Source: Pseudomonadota bacterium (GTDB taxonomy: Bacteria > Pseudomonadota > Alphaproteobacteria > Rhizobiales > Xanthobacteraceae). From it: a DNA stretch of 38,544 nucleotides. The stretch is from contig JAEWIX010000043.1 of assembly GCA_023386885.1 (NCBI GenBank), forward strand, positions 1 to 38,544. Direction: 5' to 3'. Positions 8,161 through 16,041 of the stretch are shown in pieces (position 1 is the stretch's first letter; each line of letters opens with the position of its first letter). The notes beneath the pieces are model-generated. The model worked only from the letters and a program-made list of their open reading frames with translations. It was not told the origin of the DNA and searched no databases. The position numbers and the translations under genes are program-made.

Positions 8161-8386
8161 CGACGACATCCTTGCGACGGATATGCGCGCGCCGCGAGGA
8201 AAGTCAAATGGCCGGAGGCCGCGAAGAATGGCCCGGTCTGTCCTGAAATCGCTCGCACGTCGAACATATCCGCACTTCTGTAAGAAGAGCGAAACGTCCG
8301 CGGTCTCAACCGGTTCCCGCGCAAATGGAAGATTCTTTGCCGGATCGCGTTCATCTTTAGTCGGCCATTGGCCGACCACCTCCGGC

Positions 8387-9184
8387 TTACCGCCGCTCGA
8401 TCACCAGGCTCTGGACCGCGCGTCCGAAATAACCACGCTGGTCGCCGAGCCGCGCCATCGCAAGGCCGGCGCCATCCGGACCGATGCAGCAATCACCATT
8501 GAGCAGAATCCAGTCGCCCACCGGCGGGCGGGCCAGCGAGATCGTCAGATCGGCATTGAGAAATGTCCAGTGCCTGAAATCCAGCGCGACCGAGGTGGCA
8601 TTGCTGAAGTCGGAGGCGACGACAGCCCGCATCACCTGCGAGATCGGCGCGCCTTCCACCAGCGGACGATCGACGCGGTACCAGATCGCGCTGGAGCCCG
8701 GCTGGGCGAAGCCGCCACGCGCCGCGCGCAACGACATGCCGCTGACGAAGGGACTGCCGGAGAAGACTTCCGCCGGCTCGATCCGCGATTGCTCCGGCCC
8801 CGGCAGATCGATCGGCGCATCCGCGATTCCCGGCGGCAACTCCTGCACCTCGCTCCTGATCTTGAGCGCCGTGGCACGAACGACGAGAACGCCATCCGCC
8901 TTGAGCCGGATCTCGCAAAGCTGAATCTTGCGGCCCTGTCGCAGCAACTCGGTCTCGATCTCGAGCGGCGCCAACGGCACTGGTCGCATCAGATCGATGG
9001 TGAGCCGGGCGATGTGCATCGGCACCGGCGTCGGCATCGCCTCTGCCGCCCATGTCACGAGACCCGCCGGCGCCGAACCGTGCTGCATGTCCGGCGACCA
9101 TGGCCCGGCCGCATTCGCGCTGGTGATGGCGCGCCGGCCATCGATTCGGAAGATTGCGTCCATGATGGGAATATCCGGCGTCAT
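8387..9184 (-). CDS. thioesterase-fold (double hot-dog) protein, acyl-CoA thioesterase family
   Basis: 265 residues. The pattern matches TesB-like double hot-dog proteins. An N-terminal half has 'GPWSPDMQHGSAPAGLVTWA' and 'RLTIDLMRPVPLAPLEIETELLRQGRKIQLCE', the typical acyl-CoA thioesterase strand region. A C-terminal half has 'DFSNATSVALDFRHWTFLNADLTISL' and ends 'GQRG'-like with 'LGDQRGYFGRAVQSLV'. Such proteins hydrolyse acyl-CoA thioesters in the cytoplasm; the substrate here is unknown. Its ATG begins one base after the TGA of the upstream nitronate monooxygenase gene, so translation is almost certainly coupled and the two form an operon. A second ATG eight codons in is possible. Confidence 0.8.
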   Translation of the reverse strand: MTPDIPIMDAIFRIDGRRAITSANAAGPWSPDMQHGSAPAGLVTWAAEAMPTPVPMHIARLTIDLMRPVPLAPLEIETELLRQGRKIQLCEIRLKADGVLVVRATALKIRSEVQELPPGIADAPIDLPGPEQSRIEPAEVFSGSPFVSGMSLRAARGGFAQPGSSAIWYRVDRPLVEGAPISQVMRAVVASDFSNATSVALDFRHWTFLNADLTISLARPPVGDWILLNGDCCIGPDGAGLAMARLGDQRGYFGRAVQSLVIERR

Positions 9185-9185
9185 G

Positions 9186-10154
9186 TCACAACGGCGGATC
9201 GACGGCCTCGTCGTATTCGCGCTTCAGGCGTCCGATCAGTTCGGCAGCCGGAACGATCTTGTCGACGCTGCCGATGCCCTGACCGCTGCCCCAGATTTCC
9301 TTCCATGCCTTCGGCTTGACGCGTTCGCCGCTGGCGTCGGTGCCGAAATTCATCTTGCTCGGATCGGACACCGGCAGATTATCCGGGTCCATGCCGGCCG
9401 CGACGATCGACGGCTTCAGGTAATTGCCGTGCACGCCGGTGAACAGATTCGAATAGACGATGTCCTCGGCGGTCGAGCCGGCGATCATGTCCTTGTACTT
9501 CTCGACCGCATTCGCCTCTTTCGTCGCGATGAAAGCCGATCCGATATAAGCGAAGTCCGCGCCGAGCATGCGCGCCGCGCGAATGGCCTGTCCGGTTGCG
9601 ATAGCGCCTGACAGCGCGATCGGTCCGTCATACCAGCGCCGCGTTTCAGCAACGAAGGCGAAAGGCGAGATCTCGCCGGCATGACCGCCCGCGCCGGCCG
9701 ACACAAGGATCAAACCATCAGCGCCTTTCTCGACGGCCTTGTGCGCGAACTTCTGATTGATGACGTCGTGAAAAGTGATGCAGCCCCAGTTGTGCGCCGC
9801 CTGATTCAACTCCTCGCGCGCACCGAGCGAAGTGATCATCATCGGCACCTTGTGCTTCTCGCAGACCGCCAGATCGTGATCGAGCCGGTTGTTGGATTTG
9901 TGCACGATCTGATTGACCGCGTATGGCGCGGACGGCCGTTCCGGATGCGCCTTGTCGTAGGCCGCGAGTTCTTCCTTGATGCGCGCCAGCCATTCATCGA
10001 GCAGCGTCGCCGGCCGCGCATTGAGCGCCGGGAACGACCCCACGATACCGGCCTTGCATTGGGCGATGACGAGGTCCGGCACCGAAACGATAAACAGCGG
10101 CGAACCGATCACGGGAATCGACAGACGGCCCTTGAACAAGGCAGGCATGGACAT
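9186..10154 (-). CDS. nitronate monooxygenase family flavoprotein (2-nitropropane dioxygenase type)
   Basis: 322-residue cytoplasmic TIM-barrel flavoenzyme. Family features are an N-terminal 'PVIGSPLFIVSVPDLVIAQ', 'GIVGSFPALNARP', the 'SAGAGGHAG' FMN-phosphate loop in mid-protein, 'GPIALSGAIATGQAI' and 'GADFAYIGSAFIATKEA'. Enzymes of this family oxidise alkyl nitronates such as propionate-3-nitronate to the oxo acid with release of nitrite. Some relatives have other roles, including enoyl reductase-like ones, so the substrate is not certain. The ATG at 10154 has AGAGGA eight bases upstream. It is the first gene of a two-gene unit with the thioesterase-fold protein, which suggests an acyl-CoA linked substrate, but that is inference. 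Confidence 0.88.
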   Translation of the reverse strand: MSMPALFKGRLSIPVIGSPLFIVSVPDLVIAQCKAGIVGSFPALNARPATLLDEWLARIKEELAAYDKAHPERPSAPYAVNQIVHKSNNRLDHDLAVCEKHKVPMMITSLGAREELNQAAHNWGCITFHDVINQKFAHKAVEKGADGLILVSAGAGGHAGEISPFAFVAETRRWYDGPIALSGAIATGQAIRAARMLGADFAYIGSAFIATKEANAVEKYKDMIAGSTAEDIVYSNLFTGVHGNYLKPSIVAAGMDPDNLPVSDPSKMNFGTDASGERVKPKAWKEIWGSGQGIGSVDKIVPAAELIGRLKREYDEAVDPPL

Positions 10155-10300
10155 ACGGCAAATCCTCTTTTTATTGATCGCGACACGTCACGCCAGCCGC
10201 GGGCGGCAGACGTTGCCAGAAATCATCACTGAAATGCAATCGGCGTCACGCCGCGATCGTTGTCTTGTGCCAAGACGCTACGGCGAACACGCGGGCGCTA

Positions 10301-10930
10301 TTACTGGCACCATGCCCGCGTCACGAAATAATCGGTGCGGCAGGCTCCGGGCTGGGACTTGCGCCCGGACAGCAGCAACGCCTCGGCCGAACACTTCTGC
10401 GTCGCATCGGTGTCGCTGCTTTTGCCTTCCTTGTAGCCGTGCGCCCGGCAGAGTGCGTCAGCCGCCGCCTTGCAATCGGAGGCGCCATTCGCCGCCACCG
10501 GGCACTTCTCTCGGCCCTTTTGCATCGAGGGGATTTTCAGGTCGAGGTGGGGGATGGCGATGCCGCTGTCCTTGCTGTCTGTTACGGGCGGGTCCGTCGG
10601 CACGGCCTGAGTGGCGGGAGGAGGCGGCGACTCGGATGGCAACACAGACGGCAACGGCGCCAATGACGGAAACAGTGGCTGATTGCGTTCCAGCAGTTTG
10701 CCGATTTCGTTGATCAGCCCCGGATTTTCCCGGCGCGACGCGACGGAGGGCGCGGGCGGCTCCGAGGCGGGCGGCGCAGCCTGTGTTGCGGGGCGTTCGG
10801 CCGGCGAGGCCGCAACTGGCGGCGTCTGGGAAAAGGCCGGCCCGCTCAGAACAAGCAGCGCCTCCGACACGACCATGACCACCGTCGCGGCATGACCTAT
10901 AGCGCGAAGACCTCTCGTATCGCTCAACAT
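10301..10930 (-). CDS. hypothetical secreted six-cysteine protein
   Basis: 209 residues. The N-terminus is a classical signal peptide (short basic start, hydrophobic 'ATVVMVVSEALLVLS', then 'GPAFSQ'). A Pro/Ala/Ser-rich spacer runs to about residue 120. The C-terminal 70 residues hold six cysteines ending in a C-terminal 'WCQ', suggesting three disulfides in a periplasmic or extracellular domain. I do not recognise the family, although similar proteins exist in related genomes. ATG 10930 is chosen for its good signal peptide; the frame runs open to GTG 10981 and ATGs at 10978 and 10975, which would give an overlong leader. Confidence 0.65.
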   Translation of the reverse strand: MLSDTRGLRAIGHAATVVMVVSEALLVLSGPAFSQTPPVAASPAERPATQAAPPASEPPAPSVASRRENPGLINEIGKLLERNQPLFPSLAPLPSVLPSESPPPPATQAVPTDPPVTDSKDSGIAIPHLDLKIPSMQKGREKCPVAANGASDCKAAADALCRAHGYKEGKSSDTDATQKCSAEALLLSGRKSQPGACRTDYFVTRAWCQ

Positions 10931-10994
10931 AGGCCTGAGGTTATAGAGCCACTCCGAAAGGACAAGCGCAGACATCATCACATCGAATGAGGCC

Positions 10995-11576
10995 TCAAAC
11001 CACCTTGATCGCGATCACGAAGCCCAGCACCAGCACCACAGCGCCGACGCCGACCCAGAATCCGAGCCGCCGTTCGATCTCGGCACGGATCACGTCGCCG
11101 TAGCGGTTGAGCAGCACAGCGACAATGAAGAACCGGCCGCCGCGTGCGATCAGCGAGCAGAGGATGAAAAGCCAGACGTTGTAACCGGCAAAACCCGAGG
11201 TGATCGTCACCAGTTTGTAGGGAATGGGCGTGAGGCCCTTGCCGATGATGATCCAGGCTCCCCATTCGGCATAAGAGGCACGGAACGCCTCGACCTTGTC
11301 GGTCAGGCCGTAAAGCTGCATCAGCCAAAGGCCCAGCGAATCGTAAAGTCCGGCACCGATCGCATATCCGACCACGCCGCCGGCCACCGACGTCAAGGTA
11401 CAGACCACCGCATAGAGCCAGGCGCGTTGCGGGCGCGCCAGCGACATCGGGACCAGCATCACGTCCGGCGGAATCGGAAAGAAGGAGCTTTCGGCGAAAG
11501 ACACCGCGCCCATGATCCAGAGGGCGGAAGGCTTGTCGGCGGCGGCGATAAACCAATCGTAGAGGCGTTTCAGCAT
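10995..11576 (-). CDS. YqaA/DedA-like (VTT domain) inner membrane protein
   Basis: 193-residue integral membrane protein with about four to five hydrophobic segments. It shows the SNARE-associated/DedA (VTT) pattern: 'FAESSFFPIPPDVMLVPMSL' near the N-terminus, a Gly-rich 'VAGGVVGYAIGAGLY' segment, and 'GKGLTPIPYKLVTITSGFAG' with the conserved Pro-x-Pro re-entrant type motif. It ends with a hydrophobic helix. DedA-family proteins are linked to lipid flipping and membrane homeostasis; the YqaA branch is not characterised as far as I know. ATG 11576 is preferred to the upstream 11603 because it gives the usual 'MLKRLYDW' start of this branch, but neither has a strong ribosome-binding site. Confidence 0.82.
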   Translation of the reverse strand: MLKRLYDWFIAAADKPSALWIMGAVSFAESSFFPIPPDVMLVPMSLARPQRAWLYAVVCTLTSVAGGVVGYAIGAGLYDSLGLWLMQLYGLTDKVEAFRASYAEWGAWIIIGKGLTPIPYKLVTITSGFAGYNVWLFILCSLIARGGRFFIVAVLLNRYGDVIRAEIERRLGFWVGVGAVVLVLGFVIAIKVV

Positions 11577-11692
11577 GCCGCGATCAAGCACTCTGCATGA
11601 CATTTGTCCATGACGTTGCCGTGCGACGAATGGACAACCACTTCGCCTCCCGCATCGACCTGCCTATCGGGGATTGTGAGGCGCCTGCCGCC

Positions 11693-12085
11693 TCAACGCC
11701 GCTCACGTCGGCGGGCGCCTTCCAGCGCGACGACCGGCTGCCGCACCGGCCGCAGCGCAGCCACCTTGTCCGAGGATTTCGGCAATTTCTCGGCGATGCC
11801 CAGCATCCGCTCGCGCCGATCCATCTCGTGCCAGACGTCCTCCGGGCGAATCCCGGCGCCGGCCCACAGTACCGCCAGATTGTAGAAGAGATCGGCGCTT
11901 TCCCGGATCACGGCATCCGGCTTGGCGTTCACCGTGTCGATCGCCACCTCGATGGCTTCCTCGGCCAGTTTCTTCGCCATCTTGGCGGGACCCTGCCGGA
12001 GCAAGCGCGCCGTGCGCGATACCTCGGGATCCAGATCCCGCGCCGCAAGCACAGCCTGATAAAGCCGATCGAGCGAATCACTCAT
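11693..12085 (-). CDS. phosphoribosyl-ATP pyrophosphohydrolase-like (HisE/MazG fold) protein
   Basis: 130 residues. The all-alpha NTP pyrophosphohydrolase pattern is clear: 'SRTARLLRQGPAKMAKKLAEEA' leading to E42, E43, E46 (EExxE), then E62 and D65 (ExxD), the usual metal-binding set of HisE/MazG enzymes. HisE hydrolyses phosphoribosyl-ATP to phosphoribosyl-AMP in histidine synthesis. No other his gene is near. The C-terminal 30 residues ('RPVRQPVVALEGARRRERR') are basic and not part of the fold, so this may be a paralogue with a different nucleotide substrate rather than the biosynthetic enzyme. The ATG at 12085 has no strong ribosome-binding site. Confidence 0.78.
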   Translation of the reverse strand: MSDSLDRLYQAVLAARDLDPEVSRTARLLRQGPAKMAKKLAEEAIEVAIDTVNAKPDAVIRESADLFYNLAVLWAGAGIRPEDVWHEMDRRERMLGIAEKLPKSSDKVAALRPVRQPVVALEGARRRERR

Positions 12086-12104
12086 ACCGGCAAGACTAGA
12101 CGAA

Positions 12105-12138
12105 ACATATGGCGAGCGTGTTAACGCCCGCCATATGT
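12105..12138 (-). terminator. hairpin terminator downstream of the Gly/Tyr-rich gene
   Basis: ACATATGGCG (12105-12114) pairs with CGCCATATGT (12129-12138), and an inner GCGT / ACGC stem closes a GTTA loop after one mismatch. The structure begins 16 bases past the stop of the minus-strand gene at 12155-12592 and is followed on that strand by only a short T-run. Position and stability support a terminator; the weak T-tract lowers certainty. Confidence 0.6.
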
Positions 12139-12154
12139 CGCATCTGCGGCGTCG

Positions 12155-12592
12155 TCAGGGAATGGGATTGCCGCCGCCGTCGTAGCGGTGCGTGCTATAG
12201 CCGTAGGGGCCACCGTAGTAAGACCCGCCGTAATAGGGGCGGCCATAATACGGCGCGGAATAATAGGGACCACCGCCATAGGCATAAGGGCCATCGTAAT
12301 AGGCGTCGCGACTTGCTTGCGCGGCAGCGATCGCGCCGATGGTGCCGACGATCCCGGCGAAAGCGGCGGCTGCCGCCGCGCCGCCATGGCCGTGGTGACG
12401 GTGACGCCGGGCGGCGCTGAAATCGGTCGCCGCGGCATTCGACGTGGTCACCCCGGCTGCAATCTTGTTCGTTCCGGCCGCTGCGCCATCAGAGGCCGCC
12501 TGCGCGGGCGACAGTGCGGCTACCAGCGCCACGGCCGCTGCGATCGCGGTGGTTCGTCCTGCCATCAAAGGCAATCCCGTACGCGTCATCAT
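12155..12592 (-). CDS. small secreted protein with Gly/Tyr/Pro-rich C-terminus
   Basis: 145 residues. A signal peptide (about 1-33, ending 'LSPAQA') is followed by a short Ala/Thr region and an 'RRHRHHGHGG' basic/His patch. A hydrophobic Ala/Gly helix ('AAAAAAFAGIVGTIGAIAAA') comes next, then a C-terminal 50 residues made of irregular 'YYGGPYY'-like units. The layout resembles small envelope proteins of rhizobia with a glycine-zipper-like membrane segment and a low-complexity tail. No function is known to me. The start at 12592 is set by AAGGA eight bases upstream; the frame extends to 12619 without such a site. A hairpin follows the stop. Confidence 0.72.
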   Translation of the reverse strand: MMTRTGLPLMAGRTTAIAAAVALVAALSPAQAASDGAAAGTNKIAAGVTTSNAAATDFSAARRHRHHGHGGAAAAAAFAGIVGTIGAIAAAQASRDAYYDGPYAYGGGPYYSAPYYGRPYYGGSYYGGPYGYSTHRYDGGGNPIP

Positions 12593-12853
12593 GTCGCTAT
12601 TCCTTATACTACGACGCAAAATCGAGGATCACGGCATCCGAGATCATCAATTCGCCTGTCTTGCATCTGATAACCGATCCGCCGAGTTTGAGTTCCCTCG
12701 ACCTGGATCGCCGGACGGCTTGCCCGCCGGTCAGTCACCTTTCGTTCAGGTAACATCACTCAGATTCGAGGTCCGATCGCCCGAATCTCGATCGCCGCAG
12801 TCCGCTCGTCGAGGGGACGCTTCGCCCAGGCATACCTTTGGTGTCCCCCGGTC

Positions 12854-13918
12854 ATGACAATACCCCGACGCATCTTGCTTCTGACGTGGCTCATGCCTCT
12901 GATCTGCGCGACGTGTCTGGCGGTTCCGGCGCCGGTCGCCGCGCAAACCGGCGGCGGCACGGCGACTCCCCTTCGCTTCGTGCTCGATCGCCCGGTCGAC
13001 GGGACGTCTGCGCCCTTCATCCTTGCCGCCAACAGGGGCTATTTCCGATCCGAGGGCGTGAACGTCACGACCCAGATCGCAAAAAGCACGGACGATGCCA
13101 TCACGCGCGTCGCCGAAGGCACCAGCGACATCGCGCTCGCCGACATCAATGCGCTGATCCGCTTTCGCGACACACCGAATGCGCCGGCCGTGAAAGCGGT
13201 ATTCGTGCTGTTCAATGCGGCGCCCTATGCGATCATCGCGCGCAAGAGCCGGGGCATTGCGACCCTGTCCGATCTTCCGGGCAAAACCCTGGGTACCGCC
13301 GCCGACGATCCATCGATCCGGCTTTGGCCGGATCTTGCTGCGCGTAACGGCATTCCCACAGCCGCAATCAAGCGACAGACCATCGGCGCGGCGGTGCGCG
13401 AACCAATGCTGGTGGCGGGGCAGGTCGATGCTGTCACCGGCTTCTCCTACCTGTCGGCGATCAATTTACGCAATCAGGGTATCCCGGCCGAAGACCTCGT
13501 CATCCTGCGATTTGCCGACTACGCCAGCCCGGCCTATGGCGCCGCACTGATGGTCAATCCGAAGTTTGCGACGGAGAAGCCCGAAGCCGTGCGTGCATTC
13601 ATCCGTGCGGCCTTGCAGGGTTTGCATCAGACGATCGAGAACCCCGGCGCTGCGATCGATACCGTGATGGCGCAGATGAATGGCGGCGACCGCGCGCTTG
13701 AACTGGAGCGCCTGCGAACGGCGCTGCGTGACAACATTCTCACAGCCGAAGTCCAGCGCAACGGTTTCGGCGCCGTCAATACCGGTCGGCTTGACCGATC
13801 GATCGCCGCACTCGCGCTCGACCACAAGTTCCGCGAAAAGCTGTCGGCGAGCGATATCTTCGACCCGTCCTTCCTGCCGCCCGCCGACCAACGCCGGATC
13901 GACCACGCCGCGAAATAA
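12854..13918 (+). CDS. periplasmic substrate-binding protein, NMT1/THI5 (SsuA/TauA-like) family
   Basis: 354 residues with a clear signal peptide (about 1-30, ending 'PVAAQ'). The mature part is a type II periplasmic binding protein of the nitrate/sulfonate/taurine/pyrimidine group: 'LRFVLDRPVDGTSAPFILAANRGYF' at the start of lobe 1, 'GTSDIALADINALIRFRD' at the ligand cleft, 'LSDLPGKTLGTAADD' and 'GQVDAVTGFSYLSA'. It would present a small anionic or aromatic ligand to an ABC permease. No permease or ATPase gene accompanies it; the next gene is a different ABC exporter. It is therefore an orphan binding protein, and the ligand cannot be predicted. The ATG at 12854 lacks a strong ribosome-binding site. 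Confidence 0.85.
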   Translation: MTIPRRILLLTWLMPLICATCLAVPAPVAAQTGGGTATPLRFVLDRPVDGTSAPFILAANRGYFRSEGVNVTTQIAKSTDDAITRVAEGTSDIALADINALIRFRDTPNAPAVKAVFVLFNAAPYAIIARKSRGIATLSDLPGKTLGTAADDPSIRLWPDLAARNGIPTAAIKRQTIGAAVREPMLVAGQVDAVTGFSYLSAINLRNQGIPAEDLVILRFADYASPAYGAALMVNPKFATEKPEAVRAFIRAALQGLHQTIENPGAAIDTVMAQMNGGDRALELERLRTALRDNILTAEVQRNGFGAVNTGRLDRSIAALALDHKFREKLSASDIFDPSFLPPADQRRIDHAAK

Positions 13919-14029
13919 CGGCTGCATTCCGTGCGAGTCCCGGCTTAAATACCGACCTCCTGTCAGGGTCGCCGTCACGGATGACCCTGTCATTCCTTGT
14001 CGGCCCACATTTCGCGACGAGCCCGATCG

Positions 14030-15835
14030 ATGTCCCTGCTCCGCCTCTATGCCCGCGTGCTCGAACTCCTCGGCAAGGAGGCGCGGCTCGGCTGGATCCT
14101 CGCCGGCGCCAACCTGCTGTTGGCCGGTGCGCAATTCGCCGAACCGGTGTTGTTCGGCCGCATCGTCGACCTGTTGTCTGGCAATCCCTCCACCGGGCCA
14201 CTGGCCTCTTCAACAACATCACCTTGGCCGCTGCTGGGGGCGTGGGTGGCGTTCGGGCTGTTCACCATTCTCTGCGGCGTGATCGTGGCGCTGAACGCCG
14301 ACCGACTGTCGCACCGCCAGCGGCAGGCGGTGCTGACGAGTTACTTCGAGCACATCATGCAGTTGCCGCTCACCTTCCACACCGGCACCCATTCCGGACG
14401 CCTAATGAAGGTGATGCTGCAAGGCACCGATGCGCTGTGGCGATTGTGGCTCGGCTTCTTCCGCGAACACTTCGCCGCGATCATGTCGCTGGTCGTGCTG
14501 TTACCGCTGTCGCTCTACATCAACTGGCGGCTCGCGATCCTGCTGTTCGTGCTCTGCGTCGTCTTCACGGTGCTCACGACCTTGGTGGTGCGCAAGACGT
14601 TCGAGATGCAAAACGAGGTCGAGGAGCAGTACAGCAATCTCTCCGCGCGCGCCTCCGACGCGCTCGGCAACGTGGCGCTGGTGCAAAGCTTTGTGCGTAT
14701 CGACGCTGAAGTACAGGGTCTGCGTGGCATCGCCGACAAGCTCCTGGCCGCGCAATTGCCGGTGCTGTCGTGGTGGGCGCTGGTCACCGTGATGACGCGG
14801 GCTTCCACCACCATCACCGTGCTGGCGATCTTCACCGTCGGCATCGTGCTGCATCAGCAGGGCCTCACCAGCGTCGGCGAGATCGTGATGTTCGTCTCGT
14901 TCGCCACCATGCTGATTCAGAAGCTCGAACAGGTCGTGGCCTTCATCAACAACGTGTTCATGGAAGCGCCGCGGCTGCAGGAATTCTTTAACGTGCTCGA
15001 CGCCGTGCCTGCGGTGCGCGACCGCCTAGATGCCATCGACCCGGGCCGATTGCAGGGTCTGGTCGAATTCAACAACGTGTCGTTTTCCTATGACGGCAAG
15101 CGCCCGGCGGTCGAGGACGTCACCTTCACCGCGCTGCCGGGGCAGACCATCGCGCTGGTCGGCCCGACCGGCGCCGGCAAATCCACCGCCATCGCGCTGT
15201 TGCATCGCGCCTTCGATCCGCAATCCGGCATCATCAGGATCGACGGCATGGACGTGCGCGGCATGACGCTGTCGGCGCTGCGACGGAACATCGGCGTGGT
15301 GTTTCAGGAGGCGCTGCTGTTCAACCGCTCGATCGCCGACAACCTGCGGGTCGGCAAGCCGGACGCCACACTGGAGGAGATGCGGACCGCCGCGGCGCGC
15401 GCGCAGGCGCTCGATTTCATCGAGCGCGGCGAGCAGCAATTCGACACCAATGCCGGCGAGCGCGGCCGCATGCTGTCCGGCGGCGAGCGCCAGCGGCTGT
15501 CGATCGCCCGCGCGCTGCTGAAAGATCCACCGATCCTGATTCTGGATGAGGCGACCTCCGCGCTTGACGCCGTCACCGAAGCCAAGGTCAACGCCGCATT
15601 GGACGAAGTCATGAAAGGCCGCACCACTTTCGTGATCGCACATCGGCTCTCGACGATCCGCAACGCGACGATGATTCTGGTGTTCGAACACGGCCGCGTG
15701 ATCGAGACTGGAACATTCGATGAACTCGTAGAAAAAGATGGCCACTTCGCCGGATTGGCGAAAGCGCAATTCATGGTACAGGCCAACGCTGACACCAGCC
15801 TTGCGACCGCATCCTTACCTTCCGAAGCAACTTGA
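14030..15835 (+). CDS. ndvA: cyclic beta-glucan ABC exporter, NdvA/ChvA type (fused permease-ATPase)
   Basis: 601-residue half-transporter. Six membrane helices occupy about 20-310, followed by a nucleotide-binding domain with Walker A 'GPTGAGKST' (378-386), Q-loop Q426, signature 'LSGGERQRLS' (482-491), Walker B 'ILILDE' (502-507) and the switch His in 'IAHRLSTI'. The length and the N-terminal 'MSLLRLYARVLELLGKE' match the NdvA/ChvA exporters that move cyclic beta-1,2-glucan (or the mixed glucans of bradyrhizobia) to the periplasm, where they serve in osmoadaptation and plant interaction. No glucan synthase gene is adjacent. ATG 14030 is preferred to TTG 13997 on family grounds. Assignment of the exact glucan is inference. 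Confidence 0.88.
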   Translation: MSLLRLYARVLELLGKEARLGWILAGANLLLAGAQFAEPVLFGRIVDLLSGNPSTGPLASSTTSPWPLLGAWVAFGLFTILCGVIVALNADRLSHRQRQAVLTSYFEHIMQLPLTFHTGTHSGRLMKVMLQGTDALWRLWLGFFREHFAAIMSLVVLLPLSLYINWRLAILLFVLCVVFTVLTTLVVRKTFEMQNEVEEQYSNLSARASDALGNVALVQSFVRIDAEVQGLRGIADKLLAAQLPVLSWWALVTVMTRASTTITVLAIFTVGIVLHQQGLTSVGEIVMFVSFATMLIQKLEQVVAFINNVFMEAPRLQEFFNVLDAVPAVRDRLDAIDPGRLQGLVEFNNVSFSYDGKRPAVEDVTFTALPGQTIALVGPTGAGKSTAIALLHRAFDPQSGIIRIDGMDVRGMTLSALRRNIGVVFQEALLFNRSIADNLRVGKPDATLEEMRTAAARAQALDFIERGEQQFDTNAGERGRMLSGGERQRLSIARALLKDPPILILDEATSALDAVTEAKVNAALDEVMKGRTTFVIAHRLSTIRNATMILVFEHGRVIETGTFDELVEKDGHFAGLAKAQFMVQANADTSLATASLPSEAT

Positions 15836-16041
15836 ACGCTTCAAAGTCCCAATTGTCGCGGGGGCGTCGAAATTCAGCCCCTTTCATCCCCGAATTAACG
15901 CCTTCGCCTCTATTCCGGGGCAGACTGTGGGTATAGGCTTTGCCATCCCGCGAATACATCGCTCAAAGTTCCAAAGCCTGACAGCGCGAAGACCGAACAA
16001 ACGGCCTTCGTCGATCGATTGCAAAGGACCGGATTCGGATC

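Noticed and set aside
8161..8379. Longer start of the sensor kinase (GTG 8379)
   Set aside because: The extra 73 residues look unlike any domain, and GTG 8160 has a properly spaced AAGGA.
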